From positions 744,001-808,000 of the forward strand of contig CAVZIL010000007.1 in assembly GCA_963775505.1 (NCBI GenBank): a DNA stretch of 64,000 nt, given 5' to 3'. The notes under the pieces are model-generated. The model did not search any database, was not told the DNA's origin, and was given only the letters and a program-made list of their open reading frames with translations. Origin of the DNA: JAIBJN01 sp963775505 (GTDB lineage: Bacteria > Actinomycetota > Thermoleophilia > Gaiellales > Gaiellaceae). Position numbers and translations under genes: made by a program. Below are positions 41,561 through 51,105 of this stretch, piece by piece. The stretch's first letter is position 1; each line of letters begins with the position of its first letter.

Positions 41561-41584
41561 AGGGGCGGGCCTGGGCCCGCCCCT
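41561..41584 (-). terminator. Intercistronic hairpin between BMP and ATPase genes
   Basis: AGGGGCGGGCC-TG-GGCCCGCCCCT is an inverted repeat with 11-base arms in the 49-base gap after the substrate-binding gene. It may stop part of the transcription, or protect the upstream message, so that binding protein exceeds transporter. This is a common device in ABC operons. Confidence 0.55.
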
Positions 41585-41596
41585 CGTCGAGGTTGA

Positions 41597-42682
41597 CTAT
41601 TCGAAGGTCGCCGGCGGGTCGATCTCGCCGCTGATCAGCTGCTCCGTCGCCGCTGCGACGGCGTCCTGAACGTCCTGCGGGACGTCGGCCGAGAACGGTG
41701 CGAGCAGGGTTGCGTCGGGGTAGTCCTGAATGCCGAAGAACGCGTTCGTGCCACCCGTGAACGTCCCTTCCTGCGCCGCGTTGATCGTCTCGAAGACCGC
41801 GAGCTCGAGCGGCTTGAGCGCGCTCGTGATCACGCAGTCGCCTGCGAACGACTGATCGGCGTCCACGCCGATGGCGTAGACCCCTTCCTCACAGGCGGCG
41901 TCGAGGGCGCCGAGACCACACTGCCCCGCGACCTGGAAGACGACGTCGGAGTCCTGGGAGATCTGGTCGAGCGCGATCTCCTTGCACTTCGCGGCGTCGA
42001 CGAAGTCCTGCGAGTACGCGTTCAGGAGCTTGATGTCCGGGTTGGTGTCCATGGCGCCCTGCCGGAAGCCGGCGATCCAGTTGTCGACCGGCGGGATCTT
42101 GATGCCGCCCACCGTCGAGATGGTCCCGGTCTCGCTCATGCTGGCCGCGACGATGCCGGCCAGGTAGCCCGCCTCCTCCGACGGGAACTGGAGGCCGACC
42201 ACGTTCGGCATGACGCACGGCGACTGGTCTGCTCCGCCGCAATCCGGCTCCTCGCCATAGAACTGGTCGACGCCGGCGAAGTTGATGTCGGTCGCCTCGG
42301 TCGCCACCTCCACCACCGACGGCTGGATCAGGAAGCCGATGGCGATGACCAGGTCGTGACCGTCGTCCACCGCCGCCGTCAGGTTCGGCAGGTAGTCGTC
42401 CCCGGACTCGGAGACGTAGACGCGGCCCTCGACGCCGAGCTCGCTCTGGGCCCGCTCGAAGCCGGCGATCGAGAACTCGTTGAACCCGCGGTCGTCGAGA
42501 CCGCCTGTGTCGCTGACCATGCCGACGCTGATGACTTCCTCGGCGGGCGGCTCGGTCTCGCCTGTTGCTGCAGGCGCTGCGTCGTCATCGTCGTCGTCGC
42601 CGCCGCAGCCGGCTGCGACCAGCGCGAGAGCGAGCGTGACGAGCAGCAGCAGAAGCCACGGAAGCTTTCTCCTTGCGTTCAC
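41597..42682 (-). CDS. BMP family ABC transporter substrate-binding lipoprotein
   Basis: This protein of about 361 residues has a lipoprotein signal: a basic start, a hydrophobic stretch and the lipobox LVAAGC, followed by an acidic linker. The mature part matches basic membrane proteins (BMP/PnrA), which bind nucleosides, with VGMVSDTGGLDDRGFNE and GLQFPSEEAGYLAGIVA. I chose the GTG at 42682 because AGAGGAGG precedes it closely and the signal then has normal length. The ATG at 42703 would add seven residues. Linked genes suggest purine or other nucleosides as ligand. Confidence 0.9.
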   Translation of the reverse strand: MNARRKLPWLLLLLVTLALALVAAGCGGDDDDDDAAPAATGETEPPAEEVISVGMVSDTGGLDDRGFNEFSIAGFERAQSELGVEGRVYVSESGDDYLPNLTAAVDDGHDLVIAIGFLIQPSVVEVATEATDINFAGVDQFYGEEPDCGGADQSPCVMPNVVGLQFPSEEAGYLAGIVAASMSETGTISTVGGIKIPPVDNWIAGFRQGAMDTNPDIKLLNAYSQDFVDAAKCKEIALDQISQDSDVVFQVAGQCGLGALDAACEEGVYAIGVDADQSFAGDCVITSALKPLELAVFETINAAQEGTFTGGTNAFFGIQDYPDATLLAPFSADVPQDVQDAVAAATEQLISGEIDPPATFE

Positions 42683-42778
42683 GGATCCTCCTCTTTCGCC
42701 CATGCCCTTTGGGGGTGAATCGCAGGATGCTAACCCTCCTGCGATTCCATTTCTAGGACGTGCGACGGAGGAGGTTCG

Positions 42779-45021
42779 TTAGGAGCCGGTTTCCTGGAAC
42801 ACCCGGTCGAGCTCGGCTTCGCCCACGAGCACCCGTCTCGGCTTCGAGCCCTCGTAGCCGGAGATGATCCCGCGGCGCTCGAGCATGTCCACCAGGCGGC
42901 CCGCCCGCGTGTAGCCGACGCGCAGGCGCCGCTGGAGGAGCGAGACGGAGGCGGTCTGGGTCTGCACGACGATCTCGATTGCCTTGTCGAGGAGCGGGTC
43001 CTCGTCGGGGTCGAAGTCCTCGTCGCCTCGTCGCCGCCGTGGGCGCTCGCCGGCGCCTCGAGCAGCGACTCGTCCAGGTCCTGCTGGCGCTGGCTCCGGC
43101 ATTGCTCGACGACGAGCGCGATCTCCTCCTCGCTCACGTAGGCCCCCTGGACGCGCTGCAGGCGCGAGGTGCCGAGCGGCTTGAAGAGCATGTCGCCCTG
43201 GCCGAGGAGGCTCTCCGCGCCGGAGGTGTCGAGGATGACGCGGCTGTCGGTCTGGCTCGAGACGGCGAACGCGATCCGGGAGGGGACGTTCGCCTTGATC
43301 ATGCCCGTGATCACGTCGACCGAAGGTCGCTGGGTGGCGAGCACGAGGTGGATGCCGACCGCGCGAGACTTCTGCGCGAGCCGGATCACCGCGTCCTCGA
43401 CCTCCTGCGGCGAGACCATCATCAGGTCGGCGAGCTCGTCGATGACGATGAGGAGGAACGGGAGCTGGGCCTCGCCGCGCTTCCGGAGCGTCTTGTTGAG
43501 CTCGCCGAGGTTCCTCGCCCGCGCCAGGCTCATGCGCTCGTAGCGCCGCTCCATCTCGGTGAGGACGTTCGCCAGCACGGCCGAGGCCTGCTTCGGGCTG
43601 GAGACGACCGGCGTCAGGAGGTGCGGGATCGACTCGTAGAGCCCGAGCTCGACGCGCTTGGGGTCGACGAGGATCATGCGCACGTCGTCGGGCGTCGCCC
43701 GCAGGAGGATCGAGCAGAGCATCGTGTTGATGCAGCCGGACTTCCCCGAGCCCGTCGTGCCCGCGATGAGGATGTGCGGCATCCGGGCGAGGTCGGCGTG
43801 GACGGCCGCGCCGGAGATGTCCTTGCCGAGCCAGACGGAAAGCGGGCTCGCGCTCGACGGCAGCTCGTCGAAGATGTCCCCGAGCGTCACGATGTTCGGC
43901 GAGAGGTTCGGGACCTCGACGCCCACGGCCTGCTTGCCGGGAATCGGGGCGAGGATGCGGATCTCGGTCGTGGCGAGCGCGTAGGCGAGGTCGTCCTTGA
44001 GGGCGGCGACCTTGCCCACCTTCGTGCCGGGCGCGAGCTGGAGCTCGTACCGCGTCACTCGCGGCCCCACGACCTGGCCGACGAGCGTGGCGTCGATCCC
44101 GAAGTGGCCGAGCGCCTGCAGGAGCGCCTCCGCAGTCCGCTCGGCGGCCTTCCCGGGCTGGCCTTCGTGCGGGCGCGACCGGCGCAGCACGCCGGCGTCG
44201 GGGAGCCGGTAGGCGACGTGCTCGCTCGTGGGCGGGTCGAAGAGGCTGGGCGGCTCCGGCACGTCGTCCGTCTCGAGGGCCAGGTCGACGCCGTCGACCG
44301 GCTCGAGCTGGTCGACCAGCACCGGCTGCTGCTGCGGCGCGTCTCCGACCACGTCCGGGTACGCCTCCTCCCCGTCGACTGGCGGCTTCGACCGGGCGTG
44401 GCCGTTTTCGACCTGGTCGAGGGTCTGACCCCAGGGCAGGTCCTCCCGGGACGGCACGCGGACGGCCGTGACCGTCCGGCGGGCGGCGCCGGCGGTGTCG
44501 CGGGCGAGGTGAGCGGAGCCGCGCAGGAGCGCGCCGAGCGATGCTCCGGTGAGCAGGAGCGCTCCGCCCCAGACGAGGAAGAGGCCGAGGATGAAGGTCC
44601 CGGTCCCTCCGACCAGCCGTCCGAACGCGGCGTCGGACGCCGTGCCGAAGGCGCCGCCCCGCTCGGCGCCGAGCAAGATCAGCACGCCGGCGCACGCGAG
44701 GACGATCCCCGTGCGGAAGGGCCTGACGTCCACGAGCGAAGCTCTCGCGATCATGAGAGCTCCGAGCACGAGGAAGACGATCGGGACCGCGATCCGCGCC
44801 GTGCCGAAGAGCCCATCGAGCCAGCCGGCGATCGTCGTCCCGACGATGCCGCCGTTCCCCTCGAGCCACGTGACGAAGGCGAGGAAGAGGCCGGCGGCGA
44901 GCAGGCCGAGGCCGAGGAGCTCGTGGTTCCCCTGGCCGCGCTGGCGCCGCGCGCGCTTCTTCTTCCGTATGCGCGCAGGCGACTTCGGGCGAACCCGAGA
45001 CGGACGCTTCTTCGGCGCCAT
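42779..45021 (-). CDS. ftsK: DNA translocase FtsK/SpoIIIE, frameshifted near its 3' end
   Basis: FtsK pumps chromosomal DNA through the closing septum. The N-terminus is basic, and four membrane helices follow (about residues 35-165). The motor domain has Walker A GTTGSGKSGCINTML and Walker B FLLIVIDELADLMM. After SAHGGDEA the frame is lost. One missing base near 43022-43028 restores DEDFDPDEDPLLDKAIEIV and a complete winged-helix gamma domain (RRLRVGYTRAGRLVDMLE) ending at 42779. Total length is about 747 residues. As FtsK is usually essential, a sequence error is likely. It sits inside a nucleoside-salvage block. Confidence 0.9.
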
Positions 45022-45057
45022 GCTCAGGCCTGTTTCGCGGCCCGCGGGGCCGCTCCT

Positions 45058-45984
45058 TCAAAGGGAAGCGATGCGCTCGCAGAGGAGCTCGAGGAACGCG
45101 GCGGCGTCGATGTTCACGCCGACGTCCGCGTTCGGCTCCTCGCTGGTCCTGCGCCAGAGGTCGACGACCGTGCGCCCGCGGCAAAGCCGCGACTCGCAGT
45201 CGACGTCCACGTGTCGGTGCAGCGTCTCCACGATCCCCGGCCGCAGGACCTGGGCGACCGCGACGGCGTCGTGAATGGGCGCGCCCTCGGTGCCGTACGT
45301 GCGCCGGTGGTACTGGACGAAGAAGTCGTGGAGCTCGGCCACGAACCGACCGACGTCGCCCGACGCGCGTAGCCGCTGGACGTGCGAGGGCATCATCAGC
45401 GCCTTGTGGGTGACGTCGAGGCCGATCATCGTCACGGGCACGCCGCTCCGGAACACGCGCCAGGCCGCCTCCGGGTCGACGTAGATGTTGAACTCCGCCG
45501 CCGGGGTCACGTTCCCCTCGGCGACCGCCCCGCCCATGATCACGATCCGCTCGACGTTCTCGACGGCCTCCGGATGCCGGGCCAGCAGGAGGGCGACGTT
45601 CGTCAGCGGGCCGACCGGCACGAGCGTGACCGGCCGGTCGCAGGCGAGGATGCGCTCGGCGAGGAAGTCCACGGCGTGCTGCTCGACCGGAGCGCTCTGC
45701 GGCGCGGGGAGCGCGGGGCCGTCGAGGCCAGACTCGCCGTGCACGTAGGCGGCGATGAAGAGCGCGCGGGCGAGCGGCCGGTCGGCGCCGGCCGCCACGG
45801 GCACGTCCCCCCGGCCCACGAGCTCGAGCACGCGAAGGGCGTTGGCCGTCGTCTTCTCGAGCGTCTGGTTGCCGGCGACGGTGGTGACGCCGAGGAGCTC
45901 GAGCTCCGGGCTCGCGAGCGCGAGCAGGAGCGCGATCGCGTCGTCGTGACCGGGGTCGCAGTCCAGCAGGATCGGCGTGGTCAC
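45058..45984 (-). CDS. Nucleoside hydrolase
   Basis: This 308-residue enzyme of the inosine/uridine-preferring family splits nucleosides into base and ribose. The calcium-binding motif DCDPGHDDAIALL is at the N-terminus, and the active-site blocks VPVGPLTNVALLL, NIYVDPEAA and IHDAVAV follow. The GTG start overlaps the ribokinase stop as GTGA, coupling release of ribose to its phosphorylation. With the BMP transporter, it forms a nucleoside uptake and salvage set. Base preference cannot be read from sequence. Confidence 0.93.
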   Translation of the reverse strand: MTTPILLDCDPGHDDAIALLLALASPELELLGVTTVAGNQTLEKTTANALRVLELVGRGDVPVAAGADRPLARALFIAAYVHGESGLDGPALPAPQSAPVEQHAVDFLAERILACDRPVTLVPVGPLTNVALLLARHPEAVENVERIVIMGGAVAEGNVTPAAEFNIYVDPEAAWRVFRSGVPVTMIGLDVTHKALMMPSHVQRLRASGDVGRFVAELHDFFVQYHRRTYGTEGAPIHDAVAVAQVLRPGIVETLHRHVDVDCESRLCRGRTVVDLWRRTSEEPNADVGVNIDAAAFLELLCERIASL

Positions 45985-46820
45985 GCCGCCAGTATCTCGT
46001 CAACCTCCGCCGCTGTGGGGAGCGACGGCTGCGCTCCCGGCCGCGAGGCCGCGATCGCCCCGGCGGCGCAGGCGCGCCGAAGTGCCTCTTCGCGTTCGCG
46101 CCCCTCGAGCAGGGAGACGACCAGGCAGGCGGTGAAGGCATCGCCCGCGGCGGTGCCGTCCACCGCGTCGACCGCCGGCGGGACGGCCCGCGCCACCTCC
46201 TCCCCGTTCTCCAGCAGGAGCGCTCCCTCGGCGCCGAGCGTCACGGCGAACAGGGCCCCGAGCGGGCTCGACCCGAGCGCCTCGAGCTCCAGCGAGTTGG
46301 CGACGATCAGGTCGGCGCGCTCGAGGATCGCCGTGGAGACCGGCCGCGCCGGAGCGGCGTTCAGGCAGAAGAACGCATCGGTCTGCCGCAATGCGGCCTC
46401 GATCGCCTCGTCGCGGATCTCGAGCTGGCAGACGAGCGCGTCGGGCTCGCCGACGTCGATCGCGGCCGGGTCGAGCGCGTGATTGGCGCCCGGGACGACG
46501 ACGATCTGGTTCTCCCCCGCCTCGTCCACGAGGATGAGCGCGACGCCCGTCGGCGCCCCGGCCTCCTGCAGGGCCGAGAGGTCGACGCCGGCGGCGGTCA
46601 GCTCGGCGGTCGCCTGCCGGCCGAAGTCGTCGCCGCCGACGGCGCCGACGAAGCGCACCTCGGCGCCGAGCCGCGCCGCGGCAACCGCCTGATTCGCGCC
46701 CTTCCCGCCCGGGACGTGATCGAGCTCGGCGCCTGTGAGCGTCTCGCCGGGCCGTGGCAGGCGCGGAACCGTTGCGACGAGGTCGAGGTTGATCGAGCCG
46801 ACGACCGTGACGGCCGGCAC
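45981..46820 (-). CDS. rbsK: Ribokinase
   Basis: This 279-residue PfkB-family kinase phosphorylates D-ribose at O5. It shows the first signature GGKGANQAVAAARLGA and the second signature DGTAAGDAFTACL with the catalytic aspartate. It is slightly shorter than E. coli RbsK but complete. The GTG start directly follows the stop of a hypothetical gene, and its own stop overlaps the nucleoside hydrolase start. Its partner supplies ribose from nucleosides. Confidence 0.92.
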   Translation of the reverse strand: MPAVTVVGSINLDLVATVPRLPRPGETLTGAELDHVPGGKGANQAVAAARLGAEVRFVGAVGGDDFGRQATAELTAAGVDLSALQEAGAPTGVALILVDEAGENQIVVVPGANHALDPAAIDVGEPDALVCQLEIRDEAIEAALRQTDAFFCLNAAPARPVSTAILERADLIVANSLELEALGSSPLGALFAVTLGAEGALLLENGEEVARAVPPAVDAVDGTAAGDAFTACLVVSLLEGREREEALRRACAAGAIAASRPGAQPSLPTAAEVDEILAA

Positions 46821-47372
46821 TTATGCCGCGAGGGCGCGCAGGTCGTCGAGGGCGCCGTCGAGGAGGTTCTCGCGCAGGTCGAAGAGGCCGGCCCAGAGGG
46901 AGTCGCGGTTCGGCGCCGACTCGATCCGGGCGGAGTCGGTGAGGCCCTGGAGCGCCCGGACGAGCACGGCGAGCTCGAGGTAGGCGTGCGCGACGCGGTG
47001 CGGCGCCGCCTTCACGCCGGCCCGATCGAGCACGGCGTCCCAGGTGACCACCTCGCCCGGGCCCGGCTCCCCGTACCACGAGCGGCCCTCGGCTCCCTGC
47101 GGCTCGAGCTCGAGCAGGTAGCGGCCGAGCGGCTGCTCGAGGCCGGCGAGCGCGGTCTCCGCCCGCTCGGCGGCCCGGCGGAGCGCGGCCTGCCGCCGCT
47201 CGGGCGTGCAGGGATCGGGCTCGCCTCGCGCCCAGCGCTCGAGGAGGCGGCAAAAGGCAAGGCCCGCCACCTCGCTCGCCGTGAGGGAGCGGATGAGGCG
47301 TGCGGTCGTCCGGTCGGACACGCCGTAGGAGCCCATGAGCTCCTGCCAGCCCCGGTGGTTCGTCTCGCCCAT
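46821..47372 (-). CDS. Hypothetical helical protein
   Basis: I do not recognise this 183-residue protein. It is soluble and mostly helical, with a segment WARGEPDPCTPERRQAALRR and an acidic, leucine-rich C-terminal end. It is immediately upstream of the ribokinase gene with no gap, so it probably belongs to the nucleoside-salvage operon. The codon pattern resembles its neighbours. The ATG start at 47372 lies 50 bases from the divergent enolase-like gene. Confidence 0.65.
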   Translation of the reverse strand: MGETNHRGWQELMGSYGVSDRTTARLIRSLTASEVAGLAFCRLLERWARGEPDPCTPERRQAALRRAAERAETALAGLEQPLGRYLLELEPQGAEGRSWYGEPGPGEVVTWDAVLDRAGVKAAPHRVAHAYLELAVLVRALQGLTDSARIESAPNRDSLWAGLFDLRENLLDGALDDLRALAA

Positions 47373-47422
47373 CTCCCTAACTAGTACACCAACTCGGTGA
47401 GAACGCGTACCGTTCCCGGGGG

Positions 47423-48480
47423 ATGGCGACCTACGACCGCGTCCGCGACCTGCCGCTCGAGATCGAGTCGTACCGGCTCGAGCCGCTCGAGGTGCAGGCC
47501 TCGCACGACTTCACGCGCCTCACGACCGTGATCCACCTCGAGGGCGGCGGTCACGAGGGCGTCGGCGAGGACGTGACGTACTCCGGCGAGGACCAGCAGC
47601 GCGCTGCAGGCCGAGGGGCCGACGCTGCCGCTGGCCGGCAGCTTCACGCTGGACACTTCTCCGCACTCCTCGACGGCCTCGAGCTCTTCCCGTCCGGCCC
47701 GGGGATGCCGGCGTTCCAGCGACTACCGGCGCTGGGCGTACGAGAGCGCCGCGCTCGATCTCGCCCTCCGCCAGGCCGGCCTCTCGCTGGGCGAGGCGGT
47801 CGGCCGAGAGCCGCAGCCGGTCACCTTCGTCGTCTCGCTGCGGATCGAGAATCCGCCTGCCCCGGACCCGGTCCCGCTCCTGCTCGAGCGCTACCCGTCG
47901 CTCCGCTTCAAGCTCGATCCGACGGACGAGTGGGACGAGGCGCTCGTGGCCGCGTTGGGCGCAACCGGCGCCGTCGACACCGTCGACCTCAAGGGCGCCT
48001 ACAAGGGCACGCCGGTCGACCAGGACGGCGACCCGGAGCTCTACCGCATGGTCGCCGAGGGCTTCCCGACGGCGTGGATCGAGGACCCCGACCTGAACGA
48101 CGGCGACCGGGCCGGTCCTCGAGCCGTACCGCGACCGGATCACCTGGGACGCGCCCATCCACTCGGTGGCCGACATCGAGGGCCTCCCGTTCCCGCCGAG
48201 GACGATCAACTTCAAGCCGTCGCGCTTCGGCAGCGTCCAGCGCCTCTTCGACGGCTACGACTACTGCGCCGAGCACGGGATCGCCGTCTACGGCGGCGGC
48301 CAGTGGGAGCTGGGGCCCGGCCGCGGGCAGATCCAGCACCTCGCGTCGCTCTTCCACCCGGCGACGCCGAACGACGTCGCGCCGGCGGCGTTCAACATCC
48401 ACCGCCTCGACCCGCCGCCGGGCCTGCCGACGAGCCCGCTCGAGCCGGAGCCGAGCGCCACGGGCTTTCGCTGGGGGTAG
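47423..48480 (+). pseudogene. Enolase-superfamily (mandelate racemase/OSBS-like) gene broken by four indels
   Basis: Joined across four frame changes (near 47597, 47656, 47717 and 48113), this sequence gives one protein of about 350 residues. It has an N-terminal capping domain (GEDVTYSGEDQQ) and a barrel with FKLDPTDEW, VDLKGAYKG, AWIEDPDLND and NFKPSRFGS, ending in GGGQWELGPGRGQ. These resemble the lysine and acidic metal ligands of muconate-lactonising or o-succinylbenzoate-synthase-like enzymes, but the substrate is unknown. All changes are single bases in GC runs, and neighbouring genes have the same defect, so poor local sequence is the probable cause. A -10-like TACCGT ends 9 bases before the ATG. 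Confidence 0.65.
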
Positions 48481-48485
48481 TCGGC

Positions 48486-50143
48486 CTAGACCTCGACGAC
48501 GACCGGGAGGATCATCGGCCGGCGGCCGGTGCGCTCCGCGACGAGCTTGCCCACGTTGTCGTGGATGTGCTCCTGCAGGAGCTTCAGCTCGCGCACGTCC
48601 TGGCGCGAGGCACTCCACGACCGTCCGCTCGGCCTCGTTCCTCGCCTCCTCGAGCAGCGAGTCGGTCTCGGCGAAGCCGCGCGAGATCACCTCCGGCGCG
48701 GCGATCTCGCCGCCGTTCGGCGAGCCAACGGTGGCGACGACGATGAGGACGCCGTCCTCGGAGAGGTGGCGGCGGTCGCGGAGCGCGACGTCCTGGACGT
48801 CGCCCACTCCGAGGCCGTCGACGAACGTGCTCCCCACCTCGAGCTGGTCGGTCGAGCCTGCGCGATGCCGCTCCGCAGCTCGACGACGGAGCCGTTCTCG
48901 GCCAGCACGATCCTGTCGGCCGGCACGCCGGCGTCGCGCGCGAGCCGCGCCTGCGCGGCCAGCATGCGGAACTCGCCGTGCACGGGCATGACGTTCCGCG
49001 GGCGCAGGAGCGCCAGGATCGTTCGGATCTCCTCGGCGTTCCCGTGCCCGGAGACGTGGACCGGCGCGATCTCCTGGTGCAGCACCTCGGCGCCGGACTT
49101 GGCGAGCCGGTTGATGGTGTCGTGCACGCGCAGCTCGTTCCCCGGCACCGGCTTGGCGGAGATGATGACCGTGTCGCCCTCCTCGATCGCCACGTGCGGG
49201 TGGTCGTGGTAGGCCATGCGCGTGAGCGCCGACATGGGCTCGCCCTGGCTTCCCGTGCAGAGGATCATCGTCTCCTCCGGGCGGAGGCAGTCGAGGTCGT
49301 CGGGCTTGACGAGCAGGTCGTCGCGGACCTCGAGGTAGCCGAGGTTGCGGGCGATGTTCACGTTCTTCCGCAGCGAGCGGCCGACGAGGGAGACCTTGCG
49401 CCCGGTCTCCTCGGCGACGTCGATCGCCTGCTGGACGCGGTGGATGTTCGAGGCGAAGGAGGCGATGAGCACGCGGCCTTCGCGCTGCGGGATCAGGTGA
49501 CGGAAGACCTCGCCCACCGTTCGCTCGGACTCCGTCACGCCCGGCCGCTCCGCGTTGGTGGAGTCGCCGAGGACGAGGTCGACGCCGCGGTTGCCCAGCT
49601 CGGCGAGCTTGCCCAGGTCGGTGCGGAACCCGTCCACCGGCGTATGGTCGATCTTGTAGTCGCCGGTGACCACGACCCGCCCGCCGGGCGTGTCGAGCGC
49701 GACCGCGACGGCGTCAGGGATCGAGTGAGCCATGCGGACGAACTCGGCTTGGTACGGGCCGATCCGGGCCGGGCCCTTCTCCGGCTCGATCTCGACCAGC
49801 TCGGCGGTGCGCAGGAGCCCGTGCTCGTCGAGCTTCGACTTCACGAGCCCGAGCGTGAGCCGCGTCGCCCAGACCTCGGGCACGTCGACCTCGCGCAGCA
49901 GGTACGGAGCGCGCCGACGTGGTCCTCGTGACCGTGGGTGAGGACGACCGCGCGGATGTCGCTCCGCCGCTCGCGCAGGTACTCGAAGTCGGGGAGGACG
50001 AGGTCGACGCCGAGGTGCTCGTCCCGCGGGAAGGACAGGCCGGCGTCGATGACGACGAGGCCGTCGTCGCACTCGACGACAGTCATGTTCTTGCCGACCT
50101 CGCCCAGGCCGCCGAGCGGGACGATGCGCGTGCTCTCGGGCAT
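48486..50143 (-). pseudogene. rnj: Ribonuclease J, reading frame broken by three indels
   Basis: RNase J is a metallo-beta-lactamase-fold nuclease that degrades and processes RNA from the 5' end. The pieces are complete and collinear: MPESTRIVPLGGLGEVGKNM and LTHGHEDHVGAL (metal site), then GDYKIDHTPVDG, CTGSQGEPMSALTRMA and PVHVSGHG, and the C-terminal PMILPVVVEV. Single-base changes near 49909, 48866 and 48612 must be corrected to read it through, giving about 552 residues. The ATG at 50143 is the natural start. Order M16 peptidase-dapB-dapA-rnj-ftsK is conserved in actinobacteria. Sequence error is much more likely than real loss. Confidence 0.82.
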
Positions 50144-50147
50144 CCGC

Positions 50148-50161
50148 GGAAGTGTACTTCC
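50148..50161. promoter_or_regulatory. Inverted repeat between divergent rnj and cysteine-synthase-like genes
   Basis: GGAAGT-GT-ACTTCC is a 6-base inverted repeat in the 43-base space between two divergent starts. It could be an operator for one or both genes, or an RNA stem in the rnj leader. This region has many suspected base errors. Confidence 0.3.
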
Positions 50162-50186
50162 CCGCGCTCGGCTACCGTTCGTGCCC

Positions 50187-51105
50187 ATGAGCGTGAGGCG
50201 AGGCGCGGCCGGCCCTCCTCGGGGCGATCGGGAAGACGCCGGTCGTGCGCCTGAAGCGACTCGCAGGGCCGGACCGCGGGGAGGTCTGGCTCAAGCTCGA
50301 GTCCGCCAACCCGACGGGTTCGTACAAGGATCGAATGGCCCTGGCCATGATCGAGGGCGCCGAGCGGTCGGGCCGCCTCCGTCCGGCCAGACGGTGGTCG
50401 AGTACACGGGCGGGAGCACGGGCTCCTCGCTGGCCTTCGTCTGCGCGGTCAAGGGCTACCCCTTCGAATCGTCACCTCGGATGCGTTCGCGCCGGAGAAG
50501 CTGCAGACGATGCGGGCCTTCGGAGCCGAGCTCGACGTGGTCCACAGCCCGGAGGGGATCACCGCCGACCTGATTCCGCGGCTCATCGAGCGGGCGGCCG
50601 AGGTCGTCGAGGAGGTCGACGGCTTCGCCACCGACCAGTTCCGGAACGAGGACATGATCGACGGGTACGTGGAGCTCGGCGTCGAGCTGGCCGACCAGCT
50701 CGACGGCCGGGCCGATGCGTTCTGCTCCTACGTGGGGACCGCGGGCTGCTTCCTCGGCGTCACCCGGGCCCTCCGGCGCGTGCTTCCGATCTCCACCGGG
50801 CGGTCGTGGAGCCCGCCGAGTCGCCCGTCATCTCCGAGGGCCGAGCGGGCACCCACCACATCGAGGGCGGGGGCGTCGGCTTCTGGCCCCCGCTGCTCTC
50901 CCGTGGGGACTTCGACGAGGTCTTCGCCGTCCCCGAGGCCGAGGCCTTCGCCATGGCCGACGGGCGGCGCGCGTCGAGGGGCTCCTCTGCGGGCCCTCCA
51001 CCGGCGCGAACATCGTCGTCGCGCTCGAGCTGGCCGAGCGTCTCGGCCCCGAGTCGCGTGTCGCCACGCTCAACGTCGACTCGGGCCTGAAGTACCTAAC
51101 GCGCG
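50187..51105 (+). pseudogene. Cysteine-synthase-like PLP enzyme gene broken by five indels
   Basis: After correcting single-base changes near 50196, 50385, 50465, 50788 and 50972, a CysK/CBS-type protein of about 300 residues appears. The PLP lysine is in SANPTGSYKDRMALAM, the substrate loop is EYTGGSTGSSLAF, and the phosphate loop is SYVGTAGCFLG. VEPAESPVISEG and CGPSTGANI follow. It would make cysteine from O-acetylserine or a related substrate. The 3' end is uncertain, because the frame runs on into the convergent dapA gene. The clean restoration of conserved motifs suggests sequence errors. Confidence 0.65.

Noticed and set aside
47423..48480. Three separate short genes in the enolase-like region
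   Set aside because: The pieces align collinearly to one enolase-superfamily protein once single bases are corrected.
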